64,000 nt of DNA from Microbacterium oleivorans (GTDB lineage: Bacteria; Actinomycetota; Actinomycetes; Actinomycetales; Microbacteriaceae), in contig NZ_JAMBOV010000004.1 of NCBI RefSeq assembly GCF_023715745.1, forward strand, positions 62,001 through 126,000, in the 5' to 3' direction. This document shows, one piece after another, positions 1-9,219 of the stretch. The notes beneath the pieces were generated by a model, which was given only the letters and a program-made list of their open reading frames with translations, was not told where the DNA came from and searched no databases. Numbering within the stretch: position 1 is the first letter of the stretch; every line of letters starts with the position of its first letter. Both the position numbers and the translations under genes were made by a program.

Positions 1-29
1 GGACACGGCGGGCACTGACGCCAGCCCTG

Positions 30-126
30 GCGTCAGCGGATGCAACGGATCCGCCGCGACTCGCCGGTACCCGAGCGGATGCCGCGGCGTGTCATCCGGC
101 ATCCATTGCATCGAGTGGCACCCGCC
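30..126. repeat. REP-like palindromic repeat, copy A
   Basis: This is one of four related intergenic elements (others at 161, 18713 and 40648). It opens with GCGTCAGCGGATGCAACGGAT, continues through a central GCGGATGCCGCGGCGTG block, and closes with CATCCATTGCATCGAGTG, so its outer ends form an imperfect inverted repeat (TGCAAYGGAT against ATCCATTGCA). Copies A and B sit in tandem, 131 bp apart, downstream of araA. Between them, 131-149 holds a separate perfect 8-bp-stem hairpin. No gene is visible in 1-318. Confidence 0.75.
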
Positions 127-160
127 ACCCGGGCGGCGGCACGCCGCCCCGCATCCCCCC

Positions 161-257
161 GCGTCAGCGGCTGCAACGGATCCGCCGCGACACGCCGGTA
201 CCCGAGCGGATGCCGCGGCGTGCCGCCCGGCATGTATTGCATCGCGTGACACCCGCC
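161..257. repeat. REP-like palindromic repeat, copy B
   Basis: Second tandem copy, nearly identical to copy A over about 97 bp. Differences lie mainly in the loop (CGTGCCGCCC for CGTGTCATCC) and the right arm (GCATGTATTGCATCG). It ends 20 bp before the predicted araA terminator, so it belongs to the 3' intergenic space of that operon. Confidence 0.75.
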
Positions 258-276
258 CCGTCCCGAACACGACGAC

Positions 277-304
277 GCCCCGACATCCTCGAGGATGCCG
301 GGGC
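277..304 (-). terminator. Terminator of the araDBA operon
   Basis: The 28-nt stretch folds into a long GC-rich hairpin (GCCCCG-A-CATCC arm, TCGA loop, GGATG-C-CGGGGC arm). It lies 15 bp beyond the TAA of araA, the last gene of the operon. There is no long U-tract, as is common for actinobacterial terminators. Confidence 0.7.
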
Positions 305-318
305 GTTCCGTGCGCGTT

Positions 319-1821
319 TTACAGTCCGCGCGCGAGGCGGTAGTACGCCTGGTTCCAGCGGAGCTCCTTCTGGAACCCGCGCACGGTCGTGTCCTCGTCG
401 ATGACGAGCAGCTCGGTACCGGCGATCTCCGCGAAGTCGCGGAAGACCTCGATGCCGACGGCGGTCGTCATGACGGTGTGGTGCGCGGCGCCGGCCGCGA
501 GCCAGCAGGATGCCGAGGTCGCGAAGTCGGGCGACGGCTTCCACACGGCGCGGCCGACCGGCAGCTTCGGCAGATCCGGGGCGTCGACGTTCTCGACGAC
601 GTTCGCGACGAGGCGGAACCGGTCGCGCATGTCGCTCATCGCGACCACGAGGGCGGGACCCGCGTCCGCCGTGAAGACCAGGCGCACGGGGTCGGCCTTG
701 CCGCCGATGCCGAGCTCGTGCACCTCGAGGCGCGGCTTCGACGTCGTGAGCGACGGCGAGACCTCCAGCATGTGCGCGCCGAGGATCCGCTCGTTGCCGG
801 GCACGAGGTCGTAGGTGTAGTCCTCCATGAGGCTCGCGCCGCCGGGCAGGCCGGAACCCATGACGTTCGCGACGCGCACGAGGATCGCGGTCTTCCAGTC
901 GCCCTCGGCGCCGAAGCCGTAGCCCTCGGCCATCAGGCGCTGCACGGCGAGGCCGGGCAGCTGCGTCAGTGCGCCCAGGTCCTCGAACGACGTCGTGAAC
1001 GCTCCGAAGCCCCCCGCCTCGAGGAATGAGCGCAGCCCGATCTCGATCGCGGCGCCGTCGCGCAGCGACTGGTGCCGCTCGGCTCCCGGCAGCAGCTCGT
1101 CGGCGACGTCGTACGAGGCGACGTACTCCTCGACGAGGGCGTCGATCTGGGCCTCGGACGCCTGGGCCACGGCATCCGCCAGCTCGTTCACGCCCCACGT
1201 GTTGACCTGCACGCCGAACTGCAGCTCGGCCTCGGTCTTGTCGCCCTCGGTGACGGCGACGTAGCGCATGTTGTCACCGAAGCGGGCGAGCTTGAGGGTC
1301 TTGACGGCCTGCCAGCCCGCGGCGGCGCGCTCCCAGTCCTCGATCTGCTGCACGACGACGGGGTTCGAGACGTGCCCGACGACCGTCTTGCGCGGCACGC
1401 CGAGGCGCGTCTGGATGTACCCGAACTCGCGGTCGCCGTGCGCGGCCTGGTTGAGGTTCATGAAGTCGAAATCGATGTCGTTCCACGGCAGCTCGACGTT
1501 CGCCTGCGTGTGCAGGTGCAGCAGCGGCTTGCGCAGCGCGTCGAGGCCCGAGATCCACATCTTCGCGGGGCTGAAGGTGTGCATCCACGCGATGACGCCG
1601 ATGACCGAGTCGTCGGCGTTCGCGTCGAGGGCGAGCCGCTTGATCGACTCCGAGTCCTTGAGGACCGGCTTCCACTCGACCTTCACCGGCAGACCGGCGA
1701 GTCCCTCGGCGACGGCCTGCGACTGCTCCGCGACCTGGCGCAGCGTCTCCTCGCCGTAGAGGTTCTGGCTGCCGGTGACGAACCAGACGGTGTACTGCTC
1801 GAGGCTGGTGGAGAGGGTCAT
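319..1821 (-). CDS. araA: L-arabinose isomerase
   Basis: A 500-residue protein matching the usual length of AraA, starting [19 protein letters not shown], the conserved N-terminal strand of the family. It interconverts L-arabinose and L-ribulose in the cytoplasm, using a divalent metal. The ATG at 1821 is preceded by AAGGA at the right spacing and overlaps the araB stop by 4 bp (ATGA), so the two are translationally coupled. It is the last gene of araDBA and is followed by a hairpin terminator. The open frame extends upstream through araB in another frame, but that part is not coding. Confidence 0.96.
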   Translation of the reverse strand: MTLSTSLEQYTVWFVTGSQNLYGEETLRQVAEQSQAVAEGLAGLPVKVEWKPVLKDSESIKRLALDANADDSVIGVIAWMHTFSPAKMWISGLDALRKPLLHLHTQANVELPWNDIDFDFMNLNQAAHGDREFGYIQTRLGVPRKTVVGHVSNPVVVQQIEDWERAAAGWQAVKTLKLARFGDNMRYVAVTEGDKTEAELQFGVQVNTWGVNELADAVAQASEAQIDALVEEYVASYDVADELLPGAERHQSLRDGAAIEIGLRSFLEAGGFGAFTTSFEDLGALTQLPGLAVQRLMAEGYGFGAEGDWKTAILVRVANVMGSGLPGGASLMEDYTYDLVPGNERILGAHMLEVSPSLTTSKPRLEVHELGIGGKADPVRLVFTADAGPALVVAMSDMRDRFRLVANVVENVDAPDLPKLPVGRAVWKPSPDFATSASCWLAAGAAHHTVMTTAVGIEVFRDFAEIAGTELLVIDEDTTVRGFQKELRWNQAYYRLARGL

Positions 1822-3440
1822 GCTGTTCCTTCGTTCGATGAGCGGATGCCGCGCAGCGGCAGTGCGGTGACGGCGGCGGCCTCGGCGGCGAGACCGGCGC
1901 GGTAGCGGGTGAGGTACTCGGCGAATCCGGCGACGTCCGCCGGATCCGGGTCGGCGGTGACGGATGCCGCCCCGGCGAACACGTGGTCGTCCAGATAGGT
2001 GGCGAGGTCGGTCCCGCGCTGCGCCGCGGTGAACGCGGCGAGCACGGCCATGCCCCACGCGCCGCCCTCGGCCGCGGTGTCGCCGACCGTGACGGGAGCG
2101 TCGAGCGCCCCGGCGAGGAACCGCTGCGCGACGCCGGCGGTGCGGAAGACACCGCCGTGCGCGAACATCTGGTCCAGCCCGACACCCTCCTCGGCGAGGG
2201 TCTGCATGCCGATCGCGAGCGTCGCGAACACGCCGTAGACCTGCGCGCGCATGACGTTCGCGAGCGAGAAGTCCGCGTCCGGGGTGCGCACCACGAGGGG
2301 GCGACCCTCGGCGAGCCCGGCGATCGGCTCGCCGCTCAGGTGGTTGTACGCGAGGACACCACCGGCATCCGCGGCGCCCTCGAGGGCCTCGCGCAGGAGC
2401 GTCTCGTAGACGGCATCCGTCGTCAGCGACTGACCGGATGCCGCGGCGAACCGCGCGAACAGAGACACGAACGACGCCAGCTCGCTCGCGCCGTTGTTGC
2501 AGTGCACCATCGCGACGGGGTCGCCGGCGGGGGTCGTGACGAGGTCGATCTCGGTGTGGACCCGCTCCAGCGGGCGTTCGAGGACGACCATCGCGAAGAT
2601 GCTCGTCCCGGCGCTGACGTTGCCGGTGCGCGGCGAGACCGCGTTGGTCGCGACCATGCCGGTGCCCGCGTCGCCCTCGGCGGGAGCCGCGACGGCACCC
2701 GGGCGAAGTGTTCCGGTCGGGTCGAGCAGGGCGGCGCCCTCCGCCGTGAGAGTCCCGGCATCCGCTCCCGCGGGGAGCACCTCGGGGAGCAGGTCCGTGA
2801 GGCTGCGACCGGCGAGGAAGGCGGCGGCGTGCGCGTCGTATGCTGCGACGCGCTCGCGGTCGTACCGGCCGTCGATGCCGATCGGGAACATGCCCGACGC
2901 GTCGCCGACGCCCAGAGCGAAGCGGCCGGTGAGCTTCTCGTGCACCCAGCCGGCGAGGGTGTTGATCTTGGCGATCGACGCGACGTGCGCCTCGTCGTCC
3001 AGGACGGCCTGGTGGAGGTGCGCGATCGACCAGCGCAGCGGGATGTTGACGCCGAGCAGGTCGGTCAGCTCGGCCGCGGCGGCGCCCGTCGAGGTGTTGC
3101 GCCAGGTGCGGAACGGGACGAGGAGGTTCCCGCCCGCGTCGAATGCGAGGTAGCCGTGCATCATCGCCGAGACGCCGATGCCCGCGAGGCCGGTGAGCTC
3201 GGCGCCCTGACGGCGGACGTCGGTCACGAGGTCGGCGTAGGCCGCCTGCAGACCCGACCAGATCGCGTCCTCGGCGTAGGTCCACACGCCGTCCTCGAGC
3301 GCGTTCTCCCACTCGTGGCTGCCGACGGCGAGCACCGTGGTGGGATCGGTGGCGTCGACGAGGCAGGCCTTGATGCGGGTCGAGCCGAGCTCGATGCCCA
3401 GCGCTGCGGCGCCGGTGGTGATGACGGAGGCCGCGCTCAT
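1818..3440 (-). CDS. araB: Ribulokinase
   Basis: A 540-residue FGGY-family sugar kinase that phosphorylates L-ribulose to L-ribulose 5-phosphate with ATP. The N-terminal phosphate-binding loop reads [15 protein letters not shown], and further family signatures ([14 protein letters not shown] in the middle, [15 protein letters not shown] near the C-terminus) are present, with both actin-fold halves complete. It sits between araD and araA with 4-bp overlaps on both sides, so all three genes are on one transcript. The kinase step commits arabinose to the pentose phosphate pathway. Confidence 0.95.
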   Translation of the reverse strand: MSAASVITTGAAALGIELGSTRIKACLVDATDPTTVLAVGSHEWENALEDGVWTYAEDAIWSGLQAAYADLVTDVRRQGAELTGLAGIGVSAMMHGYLAFDAGGNLLVPFRTWRNTSTGAAAAELTDLLGVNIPLRWSIAHLHQAVLDDEAHVASIAKINTLAGWVHEKLTGRFALGVGDASGMFPIGIDGRYDRERVAAYDAHAAAFLAGRSLTDLLPEVLPAGADAGTLTAEGAALLDPTGTLRPGAVAAPAEGDAGTGMVATNAVSPRTGNVSAGTSIFAMVVLERPLERVHTEIDLVTTPAGDPVAMVHCNNGASELASFVSLFARFAAASGQSLTTDAVYETLLREALEGAADAGGVLAYNHLSGEPIAGLAEGRPLVVRTPDADFSLANVMRAQVYGVFATLAIGMQTLAEEGVGLDQMFAHGGVFRTAGVAQRFLAGALDAPVTVGDTAAEGGAWGMAVLAAFTAAQRGTDLATYLDDHVFAGAASVTADPDPADVAGFAEYLTRYRAGLAAEAAAVTALPLRGIRSSNEGTA

Positions 3441-4132
3441 CGGCGGTCGTCCGAGCTCTGGCCGTACACGTTCTGGTAGCGGTTGTAGAGGGCGTCGATC
3501 TTGTCCTGCGGGATGGGGATCAGCTCGCCGCCCTGGCGGGCGAAGTGCACCGTGCGGGCGGCGTCCTCGCACATGACGGCGGCCTTGACGGCATCCTTCG
3601 CGCTCACACCGATCGTGAACGGGCCGTGGTTCTGCATGAGCACGGCGCGGGAGCGGTGCCCGCGCAGGGTCTCGACGATGCCGCGGCCGATCGAGTCGTC
3701 GCCGATGATCGCGAACGGTCCGACCGGGATCGGGCCGCCGAACTCGTCGGCCATCCCGGTGATGACGCAGGGGATCTCCTCGCCGCGCGCGGCCCACGCG
3801 ACCGCGTAGGGGGAGTGGGTGTGCACGACGCCGCCGACATCGGGCATGTTCCGGTAGACGTAGGCGTGCGCAGCGGTGTCGCTCGAGGGCGAGCGGTCGC
3901 TGCCCGGACTGCCGGGCACCACGTTGCCGTCGAGGTCGCAGAGGATCATGTTCTCGGGTGCGAGGTCGTCGTACGAGACGCCGGACGGCTTGATGACGAA
4001 GAGGTCGGCGCCGGGAACGCGACCCGAGACGTTGCCCCCGGTCCAGATGACGAGGCCGTAGCGGACGAGTTCGGCGTGGAGGGCGGCCACGTCCGCGCGG
4101 ACGGCGGCGATCGCCTCATCGAGATCGGTCAT
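3437..4132 (-). CDS. araD: L-ribulose-5-phosphate 4-epimerase
   Basis: A 231-residue class II aldolase/epimerase that converts L-ribulose 5-phosphate to D-xylulose 5-phosphate. Visible signatures are TGGNVSGR (phosphate binding), KPSGV, the SSDTAAH segment, the zinc ligands in VVHTHSPYA, and QNHGPF. It is the first gene of araDBA. The ATG at 4132 lies 6 bp downstream of the palindromic operator, and a TAACAT -10-like hexamer inside that operator places transcription almost at the start codon, so the mRNA is probably leaderless or nearly so. Confidence 0.94.
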   Translation of the reverse strand: MTDLDEAIAAVRADVAALHAELVRYGLVIWTGGNVSGRVPGADLFVIKPSGVSYDDLAPENMILCDLDGNVVPGSPGSDRSPSSDTAAHAYVYRNMPDVGGVVHTHSPYAVAWAARGEEIPCVITGMADEFGGPIPVGPFAIIGDDSIGRGIVETLRGHRSRAVLMQNHGPFTIGVSAKDAVKAAVMCEDAARTVHFARQGGELIPIPQDKIDALYNRYQNVYGQSSDDRR

Positions 4133-4138
4133 GCGCTC

Positions 4139-4156
4139 GATGTTATCGGTAACATC
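4139..4156. promoter_or_regulatory. LacI/AraR-type operator of araDBA
   Basis: GATGTTATCGGTAACATC is an 18-bp palindrome, perfect except for the central pair. It has the CG-centred form bound by LacI-family repressors. It overlaps a TAACAT -10-like element on the minus strand just before araD, so a bound repressor would block transcription. The divergence of regulator from operon is only apparent: the LacI gene at 4296 is on the same strand, upstream. The rest of the gap (4157-4295) shows no gene. Confidence 0.8.
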
Positions 4157-4295
4157 TCGGGTTCGCCAGGTCGGAACGCCACTGCGCTCCGACGTGCCCG
4201 CCCTAGCTCCTCGAGAATCGCGAGCTCGACGCATCGCAGCATCCACCCGGCGCCCGGCGACGGCGAATTTGCCGAGTCGGGCGCACCCCCGCTTC

Positions 4296-5288
4296 TCACC
4301 CGCGTGGCGCGGCGGTCGACGCGCGGGCGACGAGCACCGGCTCGGCGACCTCGCCCGGCGCCGGCAGGCCCAGCGCCTCGGCGACGACGCGGCGGGCTTC
4401 ATCGGCCGTGTCGACGCGCACTGTGGTGAGCGCGGGTGTGTAGAAGGCGGCATCCGCGTTGTCGTCGAACCCGGTGACCGAGACGTCCTCGGGCACGCGC
4501 AGCCCCGCTGCGACGAGGCCCGCGATGAGCCCCAGTGCCATCTGGTCGTTGGCTGCGGCGACCGCCGTCGGGCCGTCCGAACGTCGGACGGCCGCAGCCA
4601 CCTCGCGCGCGACCGCGGCTCCCGCGGCCGCGCTCCAGTCCCCCCGCCAGACCGTGGCGGGACGGATGCCGGCGGCCGCCGCCGCTGCCGCGGCACCCTC
4701 GTCGCGGGCCGTCGCCTCGAGCCAGTCCGCCGGTCCGGCGAGCAGGGCGATGCGGCGGTGCCCGAGGGCGAGGAGGTGCTCTATCGCGAGCGCGGCGCCC
4801 GCCCGCTGACGCTCGGCGCCCGCGCCGGTGTGCAGCGCGGCGATCGGCGTCTCGCCGGCCACCTGCCGCAGCGCGGGCAGCGTCGCCGTGTGAGCCGCGA
4901 CGACGATCAGCGCATCGACCCCCTGTGACAGCAGTCGCTGAGCGGCATCGGTGACGGATGCCGGGTCCGCGGCATCCGCGTAGGCGGTCGCCAACCAGCG
5001 GTCCGCCTCACGGGCGGCCGCGTCGAGCGCGGCGATGCCGGCGCCGGGGCCCCACAGGGTCGCGTCGGAGGCGACGACGCCGACGGTGCGGGTCGTCGAG
5101 GTGCCGAGGGCGCGGGCTGCGTTGTTGATGCGGTAGCCGAGCTCGGCCATCGCGGCCTCGACGCGGGCGCGGGTCTCGGGCCTCAGGTTCGGGCTGTCGT
5201 TGATGACGCGCGAGACCGTCTGCGTCGACACCCCCGCGCGCGCGGCGACGTCGCGCACGCCGGCGCGTGTCGTCCCGGCCCGTCCCAT
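4296..5288 (-). CDS. LacI-family transcriptional regulator (probable arabinose repressor, AraR-like)
   Basis: About 330 residues: an N-terminal helix-turn-helix (GVRDVAARAGVSTQTVSRVIN) and hinge (RPETRARVEAAMAELGYRIN), then a periplasmic-binding-protein-like sensor domain (TRTVGVVASDA to the C-terminus). It lies immediately upstream of araDBA on the same strand, and a LacI-type palindrome precedes araD, so it most likely represses that operon in response to arabinose or a derivative. ATG 5288 is preferred over ATG 5312 because TACAGT lies 7 nt before it, a near-leaderless promoter like many in this window. The effector is inferred from context. Confidence 0.85.
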   Translation of the reverse strand: MGRAGTTRAGVRDVAARAGVSTQTVSRVINDSPNLRPETRARVEAAMAELGYRINNAARALGTSTTRTVGVVASDATLWGPGAGIAALDAAAREADRWLATAYADAADPASVTDAAQRLLSQGVDALIVVAAHTATLPALRQVAGETPIAALHTGAGAERQRAGAALAIEHLLALGHRRIALLAGPADWLEATARDEGAAAAAAAAGIRPATVWRGDWSAAAGAAVAREVAAAVRRSDGPTAVAAANDQMALGLIAGLVAAGLRVPEDVSVTGFDDNADAAFYTPALTTVRVDTADEARRVVAEALGLPAPGEVAEPVLVARASTAAPRG

Positions 5289-5406
5289 GGCGCTCACTGT
5301 AGCGGTCGCCATCTCACGCCGATGCGCCCCCTGTCGAGCGTCCGGACGCATCTCGCACCCGCGGTTACCGTGGAAGATCCACGCCGACGCACGGAGGAGG
5401 GACCGG

Positions 5407-7197
5407 ATGCGGCTGCTGCAGCGCCTTGCGCTCGGACGCCTCTACGCGCGCCTGCCCGAGTGGGTGCGGCTGGTCGTCGCGGCGGCGGCCGTCGTGCTGG
5501 GCGTGGTCATCGTCATCCGGCCGACGACCGCCCTCGGCGTGCTCGCGTGGCTGATCGGCGGCGGCATGGTCCTCACGGGGGTCATCGAGCTGACGGGTCG
5601 CGACACCGAGGCCGCGCGACCCCGCTGGCGGACGCTGACCGGTGGCGCGTGGCTGATCGGCGGGCTCGTCGTCCTGCTGACCCCTGGCCTGACCGTGCGC
5701 GTCGTGGCGACCCTCGTCGGCGTCCTGCTGCTCGTGGCGGGTGCGCTCGGGGTGATCGCCGTGTTCGCGAAGGGGCGCTCGATCGACGCGCGTATCGCGG
5801 ATGCCGCCTTCTCGGTGTCCGGCGTGATCTTCGGCGTCCTCGCACTGTTCTGGCCCGACATCACACTGCTCGTCGTCGCGGTCGTCTTCGGCGCGCGGCT
5901 CATCATGAGCGGTGTCGTCGATCTGTGGACGCGGGTGCGTCGCCGCCGCGACACCGAGCGGGAGCGTCGCCACCAGCCGCAGCGCCTGCGCCGATGGGGA
6001 CGGACGGTCACCGCGCTGGTCTCGGTGGCGCTCGCCGTCACGACCGCGCTCGTCACTGTGCCTCTCCGCGAGGGGTCCACCGTCGTCGACGACTTCTACG
6101 CCGCGCCCCGAGACATGCCGGGGGAGCCAGGGCGCCTCATCCGGGCGGAGCCGTTCACCAACGGCATCCCGGTGTCGGCGACGGCGTGGCGCATCCTTTA
6201 CACGACGACGGGCGTCGACGGCGAGGTGCGCGTCGCGAGCGGTGTCGTCGCTGTACCGAAGGAGGGTGACGGCCAGTGGCCGGTCATCGACTGGAACCAC
6301 GGCACGACGGGGTACTCGGAGCACTGTGCGCCCTCGCTGCAGCCGCGCGGACTCTGGTCGGGAGCGCTCTACAACCTGCCGACGATCATCCGGCAGGGGT
6401 GGGCGGTCGTCGCGACGGACTACATCGGGCTGGGCACCGTGGGGCCGCATCCGTATCTCATCGGCCCGCCGAGCGCGACGGCGTCGCTCGACGCCGTGCG
6501 CGCCGCCCGCGAGCTGCAGGATGCCGACCTCGGCACCCGCACGGTGATCTGGGGTCACTCGCAGGGCGGCGGTGCCGCGCTGTGGGCCGGTGCCATGGCG
6601 CGCGAGTACGCGCCCGAGCTCTACGTCCAGGGGGTCGCGGCGCTCGCACCGGCCAGCGACCCGCCTGCGCTCGTCCAGAACATCTCGAGTGTGACCGGCG
6701 GCAGCATCTTCGCGTCGTACGCCTTCGCCTCGTTCTCGTCGATCTACGACGACGTCTCGTACGACGACTATGTCCGACCCGGCGCCGACACCGTGCTGCG
6801 ACAGATGTCCGAGCGGTGTCTGTCCGACCCGGCGATCGTGGTGTCCGTCGCGGCGGCGCTCGGGATGAGCGGCGACCCCCGTCTTTTCTCGACGCCGCCG
6901 GCCACCGGTCCCCTCGGCATCCATCTGCGGGCCAACGCGGCGCCGCTGCGGCAGAACGCGCCGCTGCTCGTCGCACACGGCGGGGCCGACAGCGTCATCC
7001 CGGTGACGACGCAGACGGCGTACGTCGAGAGGATGTGCATGGCCGGTCAGGTCGTCGACTACCGGATCTACGACGGGTATGAGCACGCGGCGGTCGTCGA
7101 GCGTCCGTCGCCGCTCCTCGAGGAGCTCATCGACTGGACGGCCGCGCGCTTCGCGGGTGAGCCGGCACCCGAGGAATGCTCGACCACCCGGGAATGA
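5407..7197 (+). CDS. DUF308 (HdeD-like) membrane domain fused to a secretory lipase-type alpha/beta hydrolase
   Basis: 596 residues in two parts. Residues 20-175 carry about six hydrophobic helices arranged in DUF308/HdeD-like repeats. A further helix at 200-219 leads into residues 240-590, a LIP-type hydrolase: DWNHGTTG, VVATDYIGLGT, the nucleophile elbow GHSQGGGAALWA (Ser385), GGADSVIP (Asp528) and GYEHAAV (His560). A hydrolase of this family normally has a signal peptide; here a six-helix membrane module replaces it and would anchor the enzyme outside the membrane. Substrate is unknown, probably an ester or acylglycerol. ATG 5407 follows GGAGGAGGG. Confidence 0.85.
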   Translation: MRLLQRLALGRLYARLPEWVRLVVAAAAVVLGVVIVIRPTTALGVLAWLIGGGMVLTGVIELTGRDTEAARPRWRTLTGGAWLIGGLVVLLTPGLTVRVVATLVGVLLLVAGALGVIAVFAKGRSIDARIADAAFSVSGVIFGVLALFWPDITLLVVAVVFGARLIMSGVVDLWTRVRRRRDTERERRHQPQRLRRWGRTVTALVSVALAVTTALVTVPLREGSTVVDDFYAAPRDMPGEPGRLIRAEPFTNGIPVSATAWRILYTTTGVDGEVRVASGVVAVPKEGDGQWPVIDWNHGTTGYSEHCAPSLQPRGLWSGALYNLPTIIRQGWAVVATDYIGLGTVGPHPYLIGPPSATASLDAVRAARELQDADLGTRTVIWGHSQGGGAALWAGAMAREYAPELYVQGVAALAPASDPPALVQNISSVTGGSIFASYAFASFSSIYDDVSYDDYVRPGADTVLRQMSERCLSDPAIVVSVAAALGMSGDPRLFSTPPATGPLGIHLRANAAPLRQNAPLLVAHGGADSVIPVTTQTAYVERMCMAGQVVDYRIYDGYEHAAVVERPSPLLEELIDWTAARFAGEPAPEECSTTRE

Positions 7198-7219
7198 GAC
7201 GGCGGTCGGAGTGCGCCCA

Positions 7220-7225
7220 TAGGGT
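7220..7225 (+). promoter_or_regulatory. -10 element of leaderless M13 peptidase gene
   Basis: TAGGGT, then six bases, then the ATG at 7232. The spacing puts the transcription start on the start codon. No -35 is obvious. Confidence 0.55.
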
Positions 7226-7231
7226 GGACGC

Positions 7232-9214
7232 ATGACCGAGAACACGCTTCCCTCCGGCATCCAGCTCGATGAGCTGAGCGCCGACATCCGGCCTCAGGAC
7301 GACCTGTTCCGCCACGTCAACGGCGCGTGGCTGGAGCGCACCGAGATCCCCGAGGACAAGGCGCGCTGGGGGTCGTTCCACCTCATCGCCGAGCAGGCCG
7401 AGAAGGACGTCAAGACGATCATCGAGGAGTCGACGGATGCCGAGCCCGGCACCGAGACCCGCAAGATCGGCGACCTGTACGCGAGCTTCATGGACACCGC
7501 CGCGATCGAGACGAAGGGCGCCGAGGCGATCGCTCCGCAGCTGACGTACGTCGACCAGGTCACCGGCATCCCGAGCCTGCTGCAGACCTCCGGAACCCTG
7601 GAGCGCGAGGGCGTCGCCGGCGTGTTCAGCACCTACATCGAGCCGGATCCCGGCAACCCGCAGCGGTACATCCTCTTCCTCGTGCAGGGCGGGCTCTCGC
7701 TGCCCGACGAGAGCTACTACCGCCTCGACAACTTCGAGAAGACCCGTGCGGCCTTCCGCGCGTACGTCGCGACGGTCTTCGGTCTCGCCGGTGTCGCCGA
7801 CGCGGAGGCGCAGGCGGACCGCGTGCTCGCCCTCGAGACCGAGATCGCCTCGCACCACTGGGACAACGTCCGCAGCCGTGACGCCGTCGCGACCTACAAC
7901 CTGATGAGCTGGGATGCCGCGGTGCAGCTCACCGGCGTCGACCTGGCGCCCTGGCGCGACGCCGTCGCCCCCGGCAAGGCGGGCGTCATCGAGGAGGTCG
8001 ACGTCAATCAGCCGAGCTTCTTCGAAGGACTCGGCACCCTGCTGGTCGAGGACCGGCTCGAGGACTGGAAGGCGTGGCTGCGCCTCCAGGTCATCCGCGC
8101 GTCGGCGCCGTTCCTGTCGCAGGCGTTCGTCGACGCGAACTTCGCGTTCTACGGCACCGAGATGACCGGTGTGCCCGTCAACCGCGAACGCTGGAAGCGC
8201 GGTGTCTCGCTCGTCGAGGCCGCCCTCGGCGAGGCGGTGGGCAAGGTCTACGTCGAGCGTCACTTCCCGCCGCGCGCGAAGGAGGAGATGGACGTCCTCG
8301 TCGACAACCTCATCGAGGCGTACCGGCAGTCGATCTCGTCGCTCGAGTGGATGACGCCCGCCACGCGCGAGCGCGCGCTCGAGAAGCTCGAGGCGTTCAC
8401 GCCGAAGGTGGGCTACCCGGTGAAGTGGAAGGACTACTCGGATCTCGAGATCGAGGCATCCGACCTCATCGGCAACGTGCGCCGCTCGAACGCCTGGCAG
8501 CACGACCAGCAGCTGGCGAAGCTCGGCGCTCCGATCGACCGTGACGAGTGGTTCATGACGCCGCAGACGGTCAACGCGTACTACAACCCGCTGATGAACG
8601 AGATCGTCTTCCCCGCCGCGATCCTGCAGCACCCGTTCTTCGACATGGAGCGCGATCCGGCCGCGAACTACGGCGGCATCGGTGCGGTGATCGGCCACGA
8701 GATCGGTCACGGCTTCGACGACCAGGGGAGCGCCTTCGACGGCACCGGTGCGCTCAACGACTGGTGGACGGACGAGGACCGCGCGTCCTTCACGGAGCGC
8801 ACCAAGACGCTCATCGAGCAGTACAACGCGCTTGTACCGCAGGGGCTGTCGTCCGATCACACGGTCAACGGGGCGCTGACGATCGGCGAGAACATCGGCG
8901 ACCTCGGCGGTCTCGGCATCGCGATCAAGGCGTACCGGCTGCACCTGCAGGCCACCGGATCGACGGATCCCGACGGTCCCGTCATCGACGGGCTCACCGG
9001 CATCCAGCGTCTGCTGCTGAGCTGGGGGCAGATCTGGCAGCAGAAGGGGCGGGATGCCGAGACGATCCGTCTGCTGACGATCGACCCGCACTCGCCGAAC
9101 GAGTTCCGCTGCAACCAGATCGTCCGCAACATCGACGAGTTATACGCCGCGTTCGACGTGACCCCGTCGGACGAGCTCTGGCTCGACGAGGACAAGCGCG
9201 TCACCATCTGGTGA
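7232..9214 (+). CDS. M13 family zinc metallopeptidase (neprilysin/PepO-like)
   Basis: 660 residues, the length usual for this family, with the whole M13 layout: N-terminal NGAWLERTEIP region, NAYYNPLMNEIVFPAAIL before the active site, the zinc motif GHEIGHGFDDQG (His489, Glu490, His493) and the third ligand in ENIGDLGG (Glu553). The C-terminus ends with CNQIVRNIDELYAAF and a short tail. No signal peptide is visible, so like other actinobacterial members it may be cytosolic and cleave oligopeptides. It overlaps the next gene region (GTGA at 9211) and has its own TANNNT promoter. Confidence 0.93.
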   Translation: MTENTLPSGIQLDELSADIRPQDDLFRHVNGAWLERTEIPEDKARWGSFHLIAEQAEKDVKTIIEESTDAEPGTETRKIGDLYASFMDTAAIETKGAEAIAPQLTYVDQVTGIPSLLQTSGTLEREGVAGVFSTYIEPDPGNPQRYILFLVQGGLSLPDESYYRLDNFEKTRAAFRAYVATVFGLAGVADAEAQADRVLALETEIASHHWDNVRSRDAVATYNLMSWDAAVQLTGVDLAPWRDAVAPGKAGVIEEVDVNQPSFFEGLGTLLVEDRLEDWKAWLRLQVIRASAPFLSQAFVDANFAFYGTEMTGVPVNRERWKRGVSLVEAALGEAVGKVYVERHFPPRAKEEMDVLVDNLIEAYRQSISSLEWMTPATRERALEKLEAFTPKVGYPVKWKDYSDLEIEASDLIGNVRRSNAWQHDQQLAKLGAPIDRDEWFMTPQTVNAYYNPLMNEIVFPAAILQHPFFDMERDPAANYGGIGAVIGHEIGHGFDDQGSAFDGTGALNDWWTDEDRASFTERTKTLIEQYNALVPQGLSSDHTVNGALTIGENIGDLGGLGIAIKAYRLHLQATGSTDPDGPVIDGLTGIQRLLLSWGQIWQQKGRDAETIRLLTIDPHSPNEFRCNQIVRNIDELYAAFDVTPSDELWLDEDKRVTIW

Positions 9215-9219
9215 CCGTC

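Noticed and set aside
1-318. A CRISPR array from the repeated units at 30-257
   Set aside because: Only two long, palindromic copies of ~97 bp with a 34-bp gap; no short direct repeats, no cas genes.
1822-3312. A long open frame fused upstream of araA that would give a 997-residue protein
   Set aside because: It runs through araB in another frame and is low-complexity Arg/Ala-rich. araA has a clear ATG and RBS at 1821, and araB is complete.
7127-9091. Large minus-strand open frame opposite the M13 peptidase
   Set aside because: It is the complement of a well-conserved coding frame, and its translation is an Arg/Asp/Val-rich shadow typical of high-GC genes.
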